Part shown: positions 15,108 through 24,229 of the stretch, piece after piece
Numbering within the stretch: the first letter of the stretch is position 1
Layout: every line of letters begins with the position of its first letter
Notes under the pieces: generated by a model
The model's database searches: none
What the model saw: the letters and a program-made list of their open reading frames with translations, nothing else
What the model was told of the DNA's origin: nothing
Assembly (NCBI GenBank): GCA_964592635.1
Contig: CAZQFZ010000008.1
Span: 1-42,422, forward strand
From: VMCP01 sp964592635
Lineage (GTDB): Bacteria; Bacteroidota; Bacteroidia; NS11-12g; UBA955
Length of the DNA: 42,422 bases
Direction of reading: 5' to 3'
Position numbers and translations under genes: made by a program

Positions 15108-17741
15108 ATGAGGATGAATAAAATATTACCAGTTGTTCTTTCTTTAGCCATTTCAGGTGCCGTTGTAAAATGGGCTGATTGGTCTAAAACTCCATCGTTG
15201 AAGTTAACTTCTTCCAACGAAGAAAAAGAAGAAGGACCTGAATCCGAAGAACAGAACATTCGCGGTGCGATAGAATCGATCTACAGCATGCGTATGAATG
15301 AACAAACCGGAACATTGGATCCAAAATGGATGTTGGACGCAGTAGAACAAGCCAACTCCATGCAAACAATCTCAAAACGATTGAACAAAAAAATCATCTG
15401 GGAAGGTTTAGGTCCTGATAACGTGGGTGGTCGTATCCGTGCATTCATGATTAGCAGCAAAGACCGCAATATTTGGTTTGCTGGAGGCGTTAGTGGTGGA
15501 TTATTCCGTTCTACAACCTACGGTCAATCGTGGACACCAGTTAACGATATGCAAGAAAACTTGAATGTAACTTGTATTGCTCAATTGCCAATCAGTGGAA
15601 AAATTTATTACGGTACTGGAGAAGGTGGTTTTACCAACTTATCAGGTACTCGTAATGGGTCACCGGCTTTCATCGGGAACGGTATTTACGAAAGTAAAGA
15701 TAAAGCAGGTGATGTTTTCACCTTGATACCTACTGCTAAAGATGCTCGCTTTCACGAGTGCAATGGTATGGCGGCATCACCAACACAAGATATTTTGTAC
15801 GTAGCTTCTGAAAGTGGTTTGTTTGAATTTAATTATACTTCCGGATCGACTCCTGTAATTACTCGTTTGGTAGGAACAGCAGTGCGTGAGGTAAAAGTGG
15901 ACAAGAACGGAACCATTTGGGCGAGTTCAAGTACTGGAGCCGTTTATAAAAAGACTGTTTCAGGAACCTTGTCAACTGTTAATCAAGGTTACAACAGTGG
16001 TGGTAGAACGGCTATTGCTATTTCACCAGACGATGAAAATGTGATTTATACCTTAGGTGCTGGTGCCAATGGTAAATTGGTAGCTTTGTATCGCACAAAA
16101 GATGGCGGTACTACTTGGGAAATTTTAATGACAGGTAATTCCGTTACCGATATTTTCGGACCTAATGCTCAAGGTTGGTACGACAATGTGGTATCGGTGG
16201 TTCCGGGTTCACAAAGCAAAAAAGTGGTTTTAGGTGGTGTAGATTTGGCTACCTGGGATGAAACCAATGGTTACAAACAAATTGGTAGTACATTCGGAGC
16301 TCCTTGGAATCAACAATATGTTCATGCTGATAAGCACATTATCGAATGGAATATGGATACCAAGCCAGCTACTTGTATTGTAGGTTGCGACGGGGGATTG
16401 TTCTCTTCTAAAGATTTGGGAACTTGGACCAATATCAACCGTGGTTTTACTACCTTACAATTGTATAATGTCGCTGCAAACTACCTTGGTCATGTTGTAG
16501 GTGGTGCACAAGATAATGGTACACAATTAATTAATTATTCTGGTAATTCCTTTAATGGCAAATTATCTCAAACTGCTTTGAGCATTTATGGAGGTGACGG
16601 TTTTGACGTAGAGTTTTCAAAATTCAATCCTAAAGTGGTATTTGCATCTACTTATTACGGTAGAGTGGTGCGCAGTAGTAATCAAGGACAATCTATGGGT
16701 ACTTTCTGGGACGAGCGTCAGGCTGGAACGGTTCAATCTGATTTCAATACTACGTTTTGTTTGTGGGAGAAGGACGCTAAAGAATCGCGTTTATATTTAT
16801 CTAAGGATCAAGAGGTTTGGGCTGCTATTAACCCAACAAACTTCAGTGATCAGGTGAATTGGATATTGGTGGCAAAAGGACTGGGTGGTTCTCGCATTAT
16901 TGAAATGGATTACACTCCAGAGGGCAACCATTTATTTATAGCTAAAGCCGGATCATTGTGGAGAGTAGATGGATTGAATGATGCAGATTATTCATTGACT
17001 GCTAATCCTAAGGCTACGGATGTTCCTTCGGCGATTACACAAAAGCAGTTAACTGTTACTGGAGCTTCTGGTAGAGTTGTAACTTCAGTGAATGTGAACA
17101 TGAGCAATGCAAACCATGTGGTAATTACTTTAGGTGGATACGGGAATACTCGATTCGTTATGGAGTCGATGGATGCCCTTTCAGACAATCCAACATGGAA
17201 AGACATTACTGGAAATCTTCCATCTATGCCTGTTTATGATGCTGTAATTGATACCGACGATGAAAACAGAATTGTAATTGGTACAGATTTAGGGATTTGG
17301 GTTACTGAAAACGGTGGAACTACATGGGTGGAGGCGAACGAAGGAATGGCGCGTGTACCTGTATTCGAAATTCGTGGTTACGAATGGAAACCATGGATGG
17401 GAATGGAAATGTATATTGGTACCCATGGACGTGGTTACTTTAAGAGCAGTACTCTGTTGAGTAGCACCAAAAAAGTAAAAAGAAATGAATTTGCATTATC
17501 CGCGTATCCGAACCCTGCAAATGAAAAGGCAACGGTTTCTTTCCAATCTTCAATTTCTGGAAGTGCGAAGGTATCGGTTGTTAGCTTGGATGGTCGTATG
17601 GTGCACAACGAACATGTAAATGTTACTTCGGGCAAAAATGAACTAGTGATTCAAACAGAGAAATACACATCGGGTTACTACTTTATCAAAGTGGTTTTAC
17701 CGAACGGTAACAGCCAATCGGTGAAATTGTTGGTTAAATAA
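15108..17741 (+). CDS. T9SS-exported sortilin/BNR-like beta-propeller protein
   Basis: This 877-residue secreted protein begins with a hydrophobic export signal (about residues 3-20; a second ATG at 15,114 is possible) and an acidic Glu-rich linker near 35-50. The main body has repeated sortilin/BNR-type blades, recognisable from phrases such as STTYGQSWTPV, RTKDGGTTWEI and ENGGTTWVEA. The last 80 or so residues form a type A T9SS sorting domain (YPNPANEKATVSF through GYYFIKV and a terminal KLLVK). T9SS removes this domain during export and can attach cargo to anionic LPS. Substrate and role are unknown. Codons such as GGT and CGT are common, suggesting good expression. Confidence 0.85.
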   Translation: MRMNKILPVVLSLAISGAVVKWADWSKTPSLKLTSSNEEKEEGPESEEQNIRGAIESIYSMRMNEQTGTLDPKWMLDAVEQANSMQTISKRLNKKIIWEGLGPDNVGGRIRAFMISSKDRNIWFAGGVSGGLFRSTTYGQSWTPVNDMQENLNVTCIAQLPISGKIYYGTGEGGFTNLSGTRNGSPAFIGNGIYESKDKAGDVFTLIPTAKDARFHECNGMAASPTQDILYVASESGLFEFNYTSGSTPVITRLVGTAVREVKVDKNGTIWASSSTGAVYKKTVSGTLSTVNQGYNSGGRTAIAISPDDENVIYTLGAGANGKLVALYRTKDGGTTWEILMTGNSVTDIFGPNAQGWYDNVVSVVPGSQSKKVVLGGVDLATWDETNGYKQIGSTFGAPWNQQYVHADKHIIEWNMDTKPATCIVGCDGGLFSSKDLGTWTNINRGFTTLQLYNVAANYLGHVVGGAQDNGTQLINYSGNSFNGKLSQTALSIYGGDGFDVEFSKFNPKVVFASTYYGRVVRSSNQGQSMGTFWDERQAGTVQSDFNTTFCLWEKDAKESRLYLSKDQEVWAAINPTNFSDQVNWILVAKGLGGSRIIEMDYTPEGNHLFIAKAGSLWRVDGLNDADYSLTANPKATDVPSAITQKQLTVTGASGRVVTSVNVNMSNANHVVITLGGYGNTRFVMESMDALSDNPTWKDITGNLPSMPVYDAVIDTDDENRIVIGTDLGIWVTENGGTTWVEANEGMARVPVFEIRGYEWKPWMGMEMYIGTHGRGYFKSSTLLSSTKKVKRNEFALSAYPNPANEKATVSFQSSISGSAKVSVVSLDGRMVHNEHVNVTSGKNELVIQTEKYTSGYYFIKVVLPNGNSQSVKLLVK

Positions 17742-17821
17742 TAGCAATTTCGTTACCTACCGGTCAGGATGTTGAAAATAATGGAATAGAGATTTTTAAA
17801 TACTGATTTTGGTAAAATAAA

Positions 17822-17851
17822 AAGAGGCCGTTTCCCCCGAAACGGCCTCTT
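17822..17851. terminator. Bidirectional rho-independent terminator
   Basis: A perfect 13-bp stem (AAGAGGCCGTTTC at 17,822-17,834 with its complement at 17,839-17,851) encloses a CCCC loop. A-rich sequence precedes it and T-rich sequence follows. It sits between the plus-strand T9SS protein gene and the minus-strand dapF operon, so it can end both transcripts; the U-tract is better in the minus direction. Confidence 0.85.
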
Positions 17852-17948
17852 ATCGTTTAATTGGATTAAGGAATTTATTCCTCTTCACATGGGAATTTTC
17901 ACAGATGTAAAATTCAATGGTTTAGTGGAATTAAACGGCTCAATGGTT

Positions 17949-18737
17949 TTATAAAAAATAGTGACCCTGAAATACCATTTTTGCGGGACCAATTAGCCAG
18001 ATGTCCTCAAATCCGTGGGAAGTTCTAGAAAAATCAACAATGAGTTCTCCCCCTCGGGTAGAAACCTGAATGCTACCCACTTCAATTTTATTTTCCAAAG
18101 CAAACGTTAATGCAGCAGCTGTAACTCCTGTACCACAGCTTAAAGTTTCGTCTTCTACACCTCGTTCATACGTTCTCATGGATAATTGATGGTTGTTAGA
18201 AAGGGTAATTTGGTTTACGTTGATTCCTTTTAGTGCATATTTTTCTGAATATCTTATTTCTTTTGCCCAATCAACGAATTGCTTGTCGGGAATGTCAAAA
18301 ACGGAATTTTTTAAAAGTGAAACGTAATGGGGTGAACCCGTGTTTAATACTGCGTATTCGCCAGGATGGTATTCCCAGTTATGAACGTTGTTCATCTTTA
18401 AACGGACTACATTCCTATCAATTTCAGCGATATGTTCACCGTCGGGAGCCCAAAATTTCAATGTGCCATTCCCAATCCCTAATAAAGAAGCTAATTTAGA
18501 AATGGCTCTACCACCATTTCCACACATAGAACTCGTATTGCCATCGGAGTTGTAGTAAATCATTTCAAAATCATATCCAATTTTATCTTGGATAATCATC
18601 AATCCATCGGCACCAATTCCAAACTTTCGGTCGCACATTTTAGCCACGGGTAATTCGGAAAACTGATTTTTTCTGCCATCAATGATTATAAAATCATTGC
18701 CTGTGGCTTGGAATTTAACAAAGGGAACAGTATTCAT
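17949..18737 (-). CDS. dapF: Diaminopimelate epimerase
   Basis: DapF interconverts LL- and meso-diaminopimelate, supplying the wall residue added by MurE and the precursor of lysine. The 262-residue protein contains both catalytic cysteines: C72 in SMCGNGGRA and C201 in LSCGTGVTAAA. The N-terminal KFQATGNDFI and the GIGADGL segment are also diagnostic. The ATG directly abuts the stop codon of the anti-sigma-like gene, so dapF appears to be the last gene of a sigma/anti-sigma/dapF operon ending at the terminator at 17,822-17,851. Confidence 0.96.
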   Translation of the reverse strand: MNTVPFVKFQATGNDFIIIDGRKNQFSELPVAKMCDRKFGIGADGLMIIQDKIGYDFEMIYYNSDGNTSSMCGNGGRAISKLASLLGIGNGTLKFWAPDGEHIAEIDRNVVRLKMNNVHNWEYHPGEYAVLNTGSPHYVSLLKNSVFDIPDKQFVDWAKEIRYSEKYALKGINVNQITLSNNHQLSMRTYERGVEDETLSCGTGVTAAALTFALENKIEVGSIQVSTRGGELIVDFSRTSHGFEDIWLIGPAKMVFQGHYFL

Positions 18738-19937
18738 TTAATTTTTGTCAACACCCTGAATCAAATTAATGATTTGCTTATTCTTTACCAACGTCGGGTT
18801 GGCAATATCACTAGGAATTACAGTTGGAATTTTAAAGATTTGATTGGGCGCTAATTCTAAAAAGTATTCCGATTCTATTTTATATACCAATGGATTTTCT
18901 CCCGATAAATTGTATAAATCAATCAGAATGATATTTTTATTTTTATACACTTTCATCGAGCTAATTCGCGTTTTGGTACCATTGTCTTGTTCAAAAAAGT
19001 TGACAACAAAGCGTTGAGCTGGGCTTTTATAAAGTGTATTTTCAGACAATTGATTTTCAGTTGAATTTAATTGAACGGAAACAAGTTGTACTTTTCGGAC
19101 AAAGTGTATTTCACCACTATTATTGCTTGTCTTGGGCTCTAAAGAACCAGATAATTCATCTGATTTGGATGAATTAAACACTGAAGCTGATGCGGTACTC
19201 GGGGATTTTCCAACATTGGATTTAGGGGAAACTTCTTTGAATTTACGCATTTTTCGATTGTCGTTATTCCCTTGTGCTTCGTTTATTTCGATATCACCCT
19301 CAGCATCCAATATTCTCGAAGCTTTCTTTTCTGGAACTTTAGACGCTGACATGGATTCCGAATTAAAATCAGGAGAAGGCATGTTGTTGTCTTTAACTAC
19401 ATCATCAATATCTGTTTTTGTAGCAGCGGGATCTCCGTTATAATTTGGTGTGTTCATGGCTAGAACATCATCAGATACACCACCTAAATCCCCATAATCA
19501 TGGCTTAATGAATCTGAGTAGTTAAGGGAAAAATTCGTATCGGTTTTCCATTCGTTTTTGGGACGTTTTTTCCAGAATTTTACTTTTTCTCCGGACTTTT
19601 TTGATAAGGAAATGAATTCTTTAGCAGGTTGCAATGAGCCAGTTTGAGTATATTGATAAATGCCAATATAACCCACCATGAGTATCGTTACGGTTGCAGC
19701 GGCATATACCCACAAATTGGTTTTGGTTTCAGTACTTTCTTCGTTAACACGAGATCGGATAAATTCTTTGAGTTCTTCTTGACCTTCCGACTCAATTCCC
19801 TCTACAATACTGCGATAGAAATTCAATTCTGCCCTCAATTCGGAATTGGTTTCCACTTCCAACTCAAACTGCCGACGCTCCTCTGGGGTCAATTCATGGT
19901 CCAAATATGCCAATATTCGATCGTAATGTGAACTCAT
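18738..19937 (-). CDS. Putative membrane anti-sigma factor
   Basis: This 399-residue protein has a cytoplasmic helical N-terminus of about 70 residues (DRILAYLDHELTPEERRQFE) that resembles anti-sigma domains but lacks the HxxxCxxC zinc motif. One transmembrane helix follows at about 75-94. The extracytoplasmic part of about 300 residues is polar, with a Ser/Asn/Lys-rich linker around 150-260 and a more ordered C-terminal region. It starts one base after the stop of the ECF sigma gene, a classic sigma/anti-sigma pair. The likely role is to hold that sigma factor at the membrane until an envelope signal arrives. Confidence 0.7.
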   Translation of the reverse strand: MSSHYDRILAYLDHELTPEERRQFELEVETNSELRAELNFYRSIVEGIESEGQEELKEFIRSRVNEESTETKTNLWVYAAATVTILMVGYIGIYQYTQTGSLQPAKEFISLSKKSGEKVKFWKKRPKNEWKTDTNFSLNYSDSLSHDYGDLGGVSDDVLAMNTPNYNGDPAATKTDIDDVVKDNNMPSPDFNSESMSASKVPEKKASRILDAEGDIEINEAQGNNDNRKMRKFKEVSPKSNVGKSPSTASASVFNSSKSDELSGSLEPKTSNNSGEIHFVRKVQLVSVQLNSTENQLSENTLYKSPAQRFVVNFFEQDNGTKTRISSMKVYKNKNIILIDLYNLSGENPLVYKIESEYFLELAPNQIFKIPTVIPSDIANPTLVKNKQIINLIQGVDKN

Positions 19938-19938
19938 T

Positions 19939-20511
19939 TTATGACTGGTAAAAATCGGTGGAACTAAATTTGCTTTTCACGCGTTTGGCAAGTTCTTGCA
20001 AACATTGATGCTTTTTTGCCTTAGCTACATTTGGATTGGCAAAATGGTTGGCCTGAGCAATTGTTTTCATGTCGAAACCATCAAAATAGAACATGAGTAA
20101 AACCTGTCTGCAGGTTTCACCCATTTCATTTAGATATTTCCGTACAATTGCCAAATCCAGTTGGCCACTATCTGCAGAATAGGAATCGTCGCTAGCTGTA
20201 AGGTGAACGTTTTTATCATCAACCAATCGTTTGTTTTTATTCCATTGTTTCAACCATAAATTTTTTACAATAGAATACAAATACGTGCCAGGTTGTGAGG
20301 TGAGTTGAAATTCGTTTTTACGCGCATTTTGCCAAAGAATTACTAAAGCTTCTTGCAGCAAATCTTCTGCGTCTTCAACAGAACCGTTGTTTTTTAGGAT
20401 AAATTGCTTAATCATATCTGCGTGTTCTTTGTACAGTGTAATCAAAATTTCTCTGTCACCGTTTTTTAAACAGTGCATTACTTCTTGACTCGTTGTGTAT
20501 CTCACTGACAT
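19939..20511 (-). CDS. ECF-type RNA polymerase sigma factor
   Basis: With the start at the ATG at 20,509-20,511 (MSVRYTTSQEVMHCL) the product has 190 residues; an in-frame ATG at 20,565 would add 18 residues. Region 2 is seen in LYKEHADMIKQF and EDAEDLLQEALVILWQ, continuing to TYLYSIVKNLWLKQW. Region 4 is the helix-turn-helix from RKYLNEMGETCRQVLLMFYF to KKHQCLQELAKRV. No region 3 or 1.1 is present, as expected for ECF sigma factors. It is divergent from the HtrA protease gene 117 bases away. Confidence 0.88.
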   Translation of the reverse strand: MSVRYTTSQEVMHCLKNGDREILITLYKEHADMIKQFILKNNGSVEDAEDLLQEALVILWQNARKNEFQLTSQPGTYLYSIVKNLWLKQWNKNKRLVDDKNVHLTASDDSYSADSGQLDLAIVRKYLNEMGETCRQVLLMFYFDGFDMKTIAQANHFANPNVAKAKKHQCLQELAKRVKSKFSSTDFYQS

Positions 20512-20628
20512 TTCACGGAGTTTGAATACGGTTTTATCGAAAAAGGTAAACGAAAACGATTGCAAATTAAATCAAGAAGTCGATTTTTGCGTTGTTTTAC
20601 ATCAAAATCAGCATAAAAAATTACATAT

Positions 20629-22152
20629 ATGGAAAAGTTCTTTCAAAAGCACAAGTTATTCACTTTGTTATTAACTGGAATTGCCGGTGGTGCAATGAGT
20701 TTATTTGGTTTTTATCTAGCTGCTCCTGAGAAATTTAGGTCTTCTGACATTGAAAAAATGCAGAATTCTTCGGCTCAGTTAGCTCGATATGCCAGCTTGA
20801 ACACTGTTCCCGCATTTGATTTTACCGGTGTTTCTGAAATTGCAAATCCTGCTGTAGTTCACATCAAGACGGTAAGTGGTGCTACAAACAACGGAGGCGG
20901 GTCGCGCCAACAAATGCCTCCTATGGATCCATTTGAGTTCTTTAGAGGACCAGGATTTGAATTTCAAAACCCAGGCCCGAGAATGGCTTCCGGATCCGGA
21001 GTGATTATTTCAGACGATGGTTACATCGTTACCAACAATCACGTTGTAGAGAATGCCAATAAAATTGAAGTTACTCTCAACGATAAACGTACCTACATCG
21101 CTGAGCTAATTGGAGCAGATAAAAATACCGATTTGGCATTATTGAGAATAGGTGAGTCTGATTTGCCTTTCTTGAAATTAGGTAATTCAGATGATGTGAA
21201 AGTGGGACAATGGGTGGTTGCAGTAGGCAATCCGCTTAATCTTACTTCAACGGTTACTTTGGGAATTGTCAGTGCGGTAGGCCGAAATATCGACCTACTT
21301 CGAAGTAAAGGAAATCAATATGCCATTGAGAATTTTATTCAAACAGATGCGGCTATAAATCCTGGAAATTCCGGTGGCGCATTAGTTAATGTTGCTGGCG
21401 AACTAGTGGGTATAAATACAGCCATAGCTTCTGAAACTGGTTCTTACTCGGGATACGGATTTGCCATCCCCGTAAATCTAATGAAAAAGGTGGTGAACGA
21501 TATCATGAAATACGGTACAGTTCAACGTGCAATTTTAGGAGTATCTATCCAAGAAGTAACTCAGGAATTATTGGAACAAAAAGGTTTGGATAACTTAAAA
21601 GGAGTATATATAGCCGACGTTGTACCTGGAGGTGCTGCCGATAAAGCTGGAGTTAAAAAAGACGATATAATTCTAAAAATTAACAATGAAGAAGTGAATT
21701 CATCTTCTAAACTTCAGGAAAAGGTAGGAGAGTTTCGTCCGGGAGATAAAGTAACACTAACGGTTAAACGCAAGGGTAAAATTCTAGAAATACCGGCTAC
21801 TTTATTGAGCAAAGATGGATCTTCAAAACTGGAAACTGTGGCTAAATCAACAACAACAGAGTTTCAGGGAATCTCTTTAGTGAATACTTCAAGAGAGGAA
21901 CGCACCAAGCTGGGAATTAAATCAGGTGTAAAAGTGGAGAAAATTGAATCAGGGGCATTCAAAAACGCAGGAATTCCGAAAGGATTTGTAATTACACACA
22001 TCAACAATGAAGCAGTTTATTCCGCTCAAGGGGCTATTAGCGTGTTGGAAGCGCTGAAGGGCAGTATTGTTGTGGAGGGAATTTTACCTGGTTCAGTGGA
22101 GAAAATTTACGCAGTAAAACTTCCCAAAGAAGAAACAAAATCGGCAGAATAA
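20629..22152 (+). CDS. HtrA/Deg-family periplasmic serine protease
   Basis: Deg proteases degrade or refold damaged envelope proteins. The 507-residue protein has an N-terminal hydrophobic segment (about 9-30) that acts as signal or anchor. The trypsin-like domain has the triad His138 (TNNHVV), Asp168 (NTDLALL) and Ser248 (NPGNSGGAL). Two PDZ domains follow, at about 300-395 and 415-495. The architecture is that of DegP/DegQ; the exact paralogue cannot be assigned. It is divergent from the sigma gene and converges on dnaB with only 8 bases between stop codons. Confidence 0.94.
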   Translation: MEKFFQKHKLFTLLLTGIAGGAMSLFGFYLAAPEKFRSSDIEKMQNSSAQLARYASLNTVPAFDFTGVSEIANPAVVHIKTVSGATNNGGGSRQQMPPMDPFEFFRGPGFEFQNPGPRMASGSGVIISDDGYIVTNNHVVENANKIEVTLNDKRTYIAELIGADKNTDLALLRIGESDLPFLKLGNSDDVKVGQWVVAVGNPLNLTSTVTLGIVSAVGRNIDLLRSKGNQYAIENFIQTDAAINPGNSGGALVNVAGELVGINTAIASETGSYSGYGFAIPVNLMKKVVNDIMKYGTVQRAILGVSIQEVTQELLEQKGLDNLKGVYIADVVPGGAADKAGVKKDDIILKINNEEVNSSSKLQEKVGEFRPGDKVTLTVKRKGKILEIPATLLSKDGSSKLETVAKSTTTEFQGISLVNTSREERTKLGIKSGVKVEKIESGAFKNAGIPKGFVITHINNEAVYSAQGAISVLEALKGSIVVEGILPGSVEKIYAVKLPKEETKSAE

Positions 22153-22160
22153 AGTACGAG

Positions 22161-23990
22161 TTAATCTTCAATGATGGTGGGTGGTTTAGAAAAACCAGTA
22201 TTCCATCCAGCGGATTCATCGTCGTCATTGTCACTGCCAAATTGATCAAATCCGGAGCTGGGTTTATTGAATCCAGCTCCGGGATCATTGAATCCCCCAG
22301 AATGGTTGTTTGAGGAGGTGTCAAACCCAGCGCCTGCACCAAATCCTGTTTGAGTATTGGGAGGATTGAATATAGGATTGTTGTTAAACCCACTTGGTGG
22401 ACCATCAAACGGTGAAGGTCCATCGTCTGAAGCGTAATAGTCATTATCCGCATTCATTTTCGATCCAACAGTGTGAACCGTAAATGAACTAGTAGGTACA
22501 CCCCCATGATATTCAGAGTTTTGCGAGCGGATGCTTTCTCTTTCGTAGGAAGTTAAATCCTGAAATTTGGAGAATTCACCCACAAATTTACAAAAAGCAG
22601 AACCCACCGATCCATGACGATTTTTACCTATAATTACCTCGGTTAATCCTTGAATTCCATAGTCGATTTCACCATCTGCTGCAGCACGGCCCGCGTTATC
22701 GGAAGTATCCATACCCATTTTGGCGTAATATTCATTTCTATACAAGAACATTACCATATCCGCATCTTGCTCAATAGAACCGGATTCACGAAGGTCGGAT
22801 AATTGGGGACGTTTATTTTGACGTTTTTCCACTTCACGACTCAACTGTGCCAATGCAATTACAGGAATACTCAACTCTTTTGCGAGCGCCTTCAAGGATC
22901 GAGAAATAAATGCAATTTCTTGTTCACGGTTTCCTTGTCCCTTAGTTTCATGCCGCAATAGCTGCAAATAATCCACTACTACCATGTCTAAACCGTGTTG
23001 CGAATGTACTCTTCGGCACTTGGCATTTAAGTCGAAAATAGAAAGTTGTGGGGTATCATCGATGAATATTTTCGCAGAGCTCAAGTTGGTTGTTTCGGTG
23101 GTGAGGCGTTCCCATTCTTCTTCGGTGAGGGTGCTTTTTTTGATTTTTTCACCTTGCACCATGGCTTCGGCAGAAATCAAACGATTAACCAACTGAATAT
23201 CTGCCATTTCCAGAGAGAAGATCATGACACTTTTTTTATGATCAACTGCAGCATTTCGAACTAAACTCAAAGCAAATGCGGTTTTACCCATGGCTGGACG
23301 AGCGGCTAGGATGACGAGGTCGGAAGGTTGCCATCCCCCGTTAATCCGATCAATATCGGCAAAGCCGGATGCCACACCGGTAACACCATTGTTTTCGGAG
23401 GATCTGCGCGCATCAATTTCCTTCAATGAAGTGTTGATCAGCATAGAAATTTCTTGGAAATTTCGTTTCAGACCGGCATTTTTAATTTCGTATAGTTTAG
23501 ACTCGGATTCGTCGAGAAGCTCGAAGGCATCTTTGGAATCGTCGTAGGCCTCGTATTGAATTTTACCGGTAACGTCGATGAGAGAACGTTGAATGAATTT
23601 TTGGGTTAAAATTCGGGAATGGTATTCAATATTTGCGGCTGAAGAAACTTTGTTAGTGAGCTGAGCTAAATAAAAATATCCACCAGCAAGTTCCAATTTG
23701 CCATGATTTTTAAGATAGTTGGAAACGGTTAAAAGGTCGATTGCCATAGACGCGCTCTGATAAAGCGTTTGAATGGCGCGAAATATTTCTTTGTTTTGGG
23801 GATTGTAAAAATGGTCGGGAGATAAGATATCAATTACCTGATGGATTTTATCTTTTTCAAGCATCATGGCACCCAACACTGCTTCTTCTAATTCTACAGC
23901 ATTTGGTGGCATTCTACCGTCGCGATCGCGCAAAAATTCGGCTGGTACAACTTTCTTCTTTCGGTTATTGGAGGTGTACTGTTCTTCCAT
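22161..23990 (-). CDS. dnaB: Replicative DNA helicase DnaB with a long low-complexity tail
   Basis: DnaB is the hexameric 5'-3' helicase of the replisome. I use the ATG at 23,988-23,990 (MEEQYTSNNRKKK), giving 609 residues; a longer reading to 24,023 is possible. The N-terminal DnaB domain (MPPNAVELEEAVLGAM) is followed by the RecA-like domain with Walker A ARPAMGKT (about 230-237), VVVDYLQLL, the LAQLSREVEKR segment and DLRESGSIEQDAD. Beyond about residue 485 comes a 125-residue Gly/Phe/Asn/Pro-rich tail with repeated GF units and an acidic SDNDDDES patch. No intein is present. Confidence 0.95.
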   Translation of the reverse strand: MEEQYTSNNRKKKVVPAEFLRDRDGRMPPNAVELEEAVLGAMMLEKDKIHQVIDILSPDHFYNPQNKEIFRAIQTLYQSASMAIDLLTVSNYLKNHGKLELAGGYFYLAQLTNKVSSAANIEYHSRILTQKFIQRSLIDVTGKIQYEAYDDSKDAFELLDESESKLYEIKNAGLKRNFQEISMLINTSLKEIDARRSSENNGVTGVASGFADIDRINGGWQPSDLVILAARPAMGKTAFALSLVRNAAVDHKKSVMIFSLEMADIQLVNRLISAEAMVQGEKIKKSTLTEEEWERLTTETTNLSSAKIFIDDTPQLSIFDLNAKCRRVHSQHGLDMVVVDYLQLLRHETKGQGNREQEIAFISRSLKALAKELSIPVIALAQLSREVEKRQNKRPQLSDLRESGSIEQDADMVMFLYRNEYYAKMGMDTSDNAGRAAADGEIDYGIQGLTEVIIGKNRHGSVGSAFCKFVGEFSKFQDLTSYERESIRSQNSEYHGGVPTSSFTVHTVGSKMNADNDYYASDDGPSPFDGPPSGFNNNPIFNPPNTQTGFGAGAGFDTSSNNHSGGFNDPGAGFNKPSSGFDQFGSDNDDDESAGWNTGFSKPPTIIED

Positions 23991-24229
23991 AGGACTTTCA
24001 AAGTTAGGGCATTTTGGTGCCAAATAGAGTAGAGAAAAAGGAAATAGTTTTTCACAAATAGAGCAAGTGAGGGGATAAATTTTTTAAGAAGGTTATACCT
24101 TAGAATGTTTCCGAATTATGAATAAAATAGCTAAAAGTATAAATTAATAAACGGCATATTAATAGTATCGTAATATTAGGATTTTCTCTGGTTTACATCT
24201 TCGTGATTGAAATTTTAATTACTTAGAAA
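23991..24229. other. Intergenic region between dnaB and the glycan locus
   Basis: This 239-base divergent gap separates the housekeeping block from the AT-rich glycan locus. It should contain the promoters of dnaB and of the epimerase gene. A short inverted repeat AAGGT-TAT-ACCTT lies at 24,089-24,101. I found no full TAnnTTTG promoter, no tRNA and no obvious att-like repeat. Confidence 0.4.

Noticed and set aside
24089..24101. Inverted repeat AAGGT-TAT-ACCTT between dnaB and the epimerase as a terminator or att site
   Set aside because: The arms are only 5 bp, with no T-tract and no second copy seen at the other end of the glycan locus.
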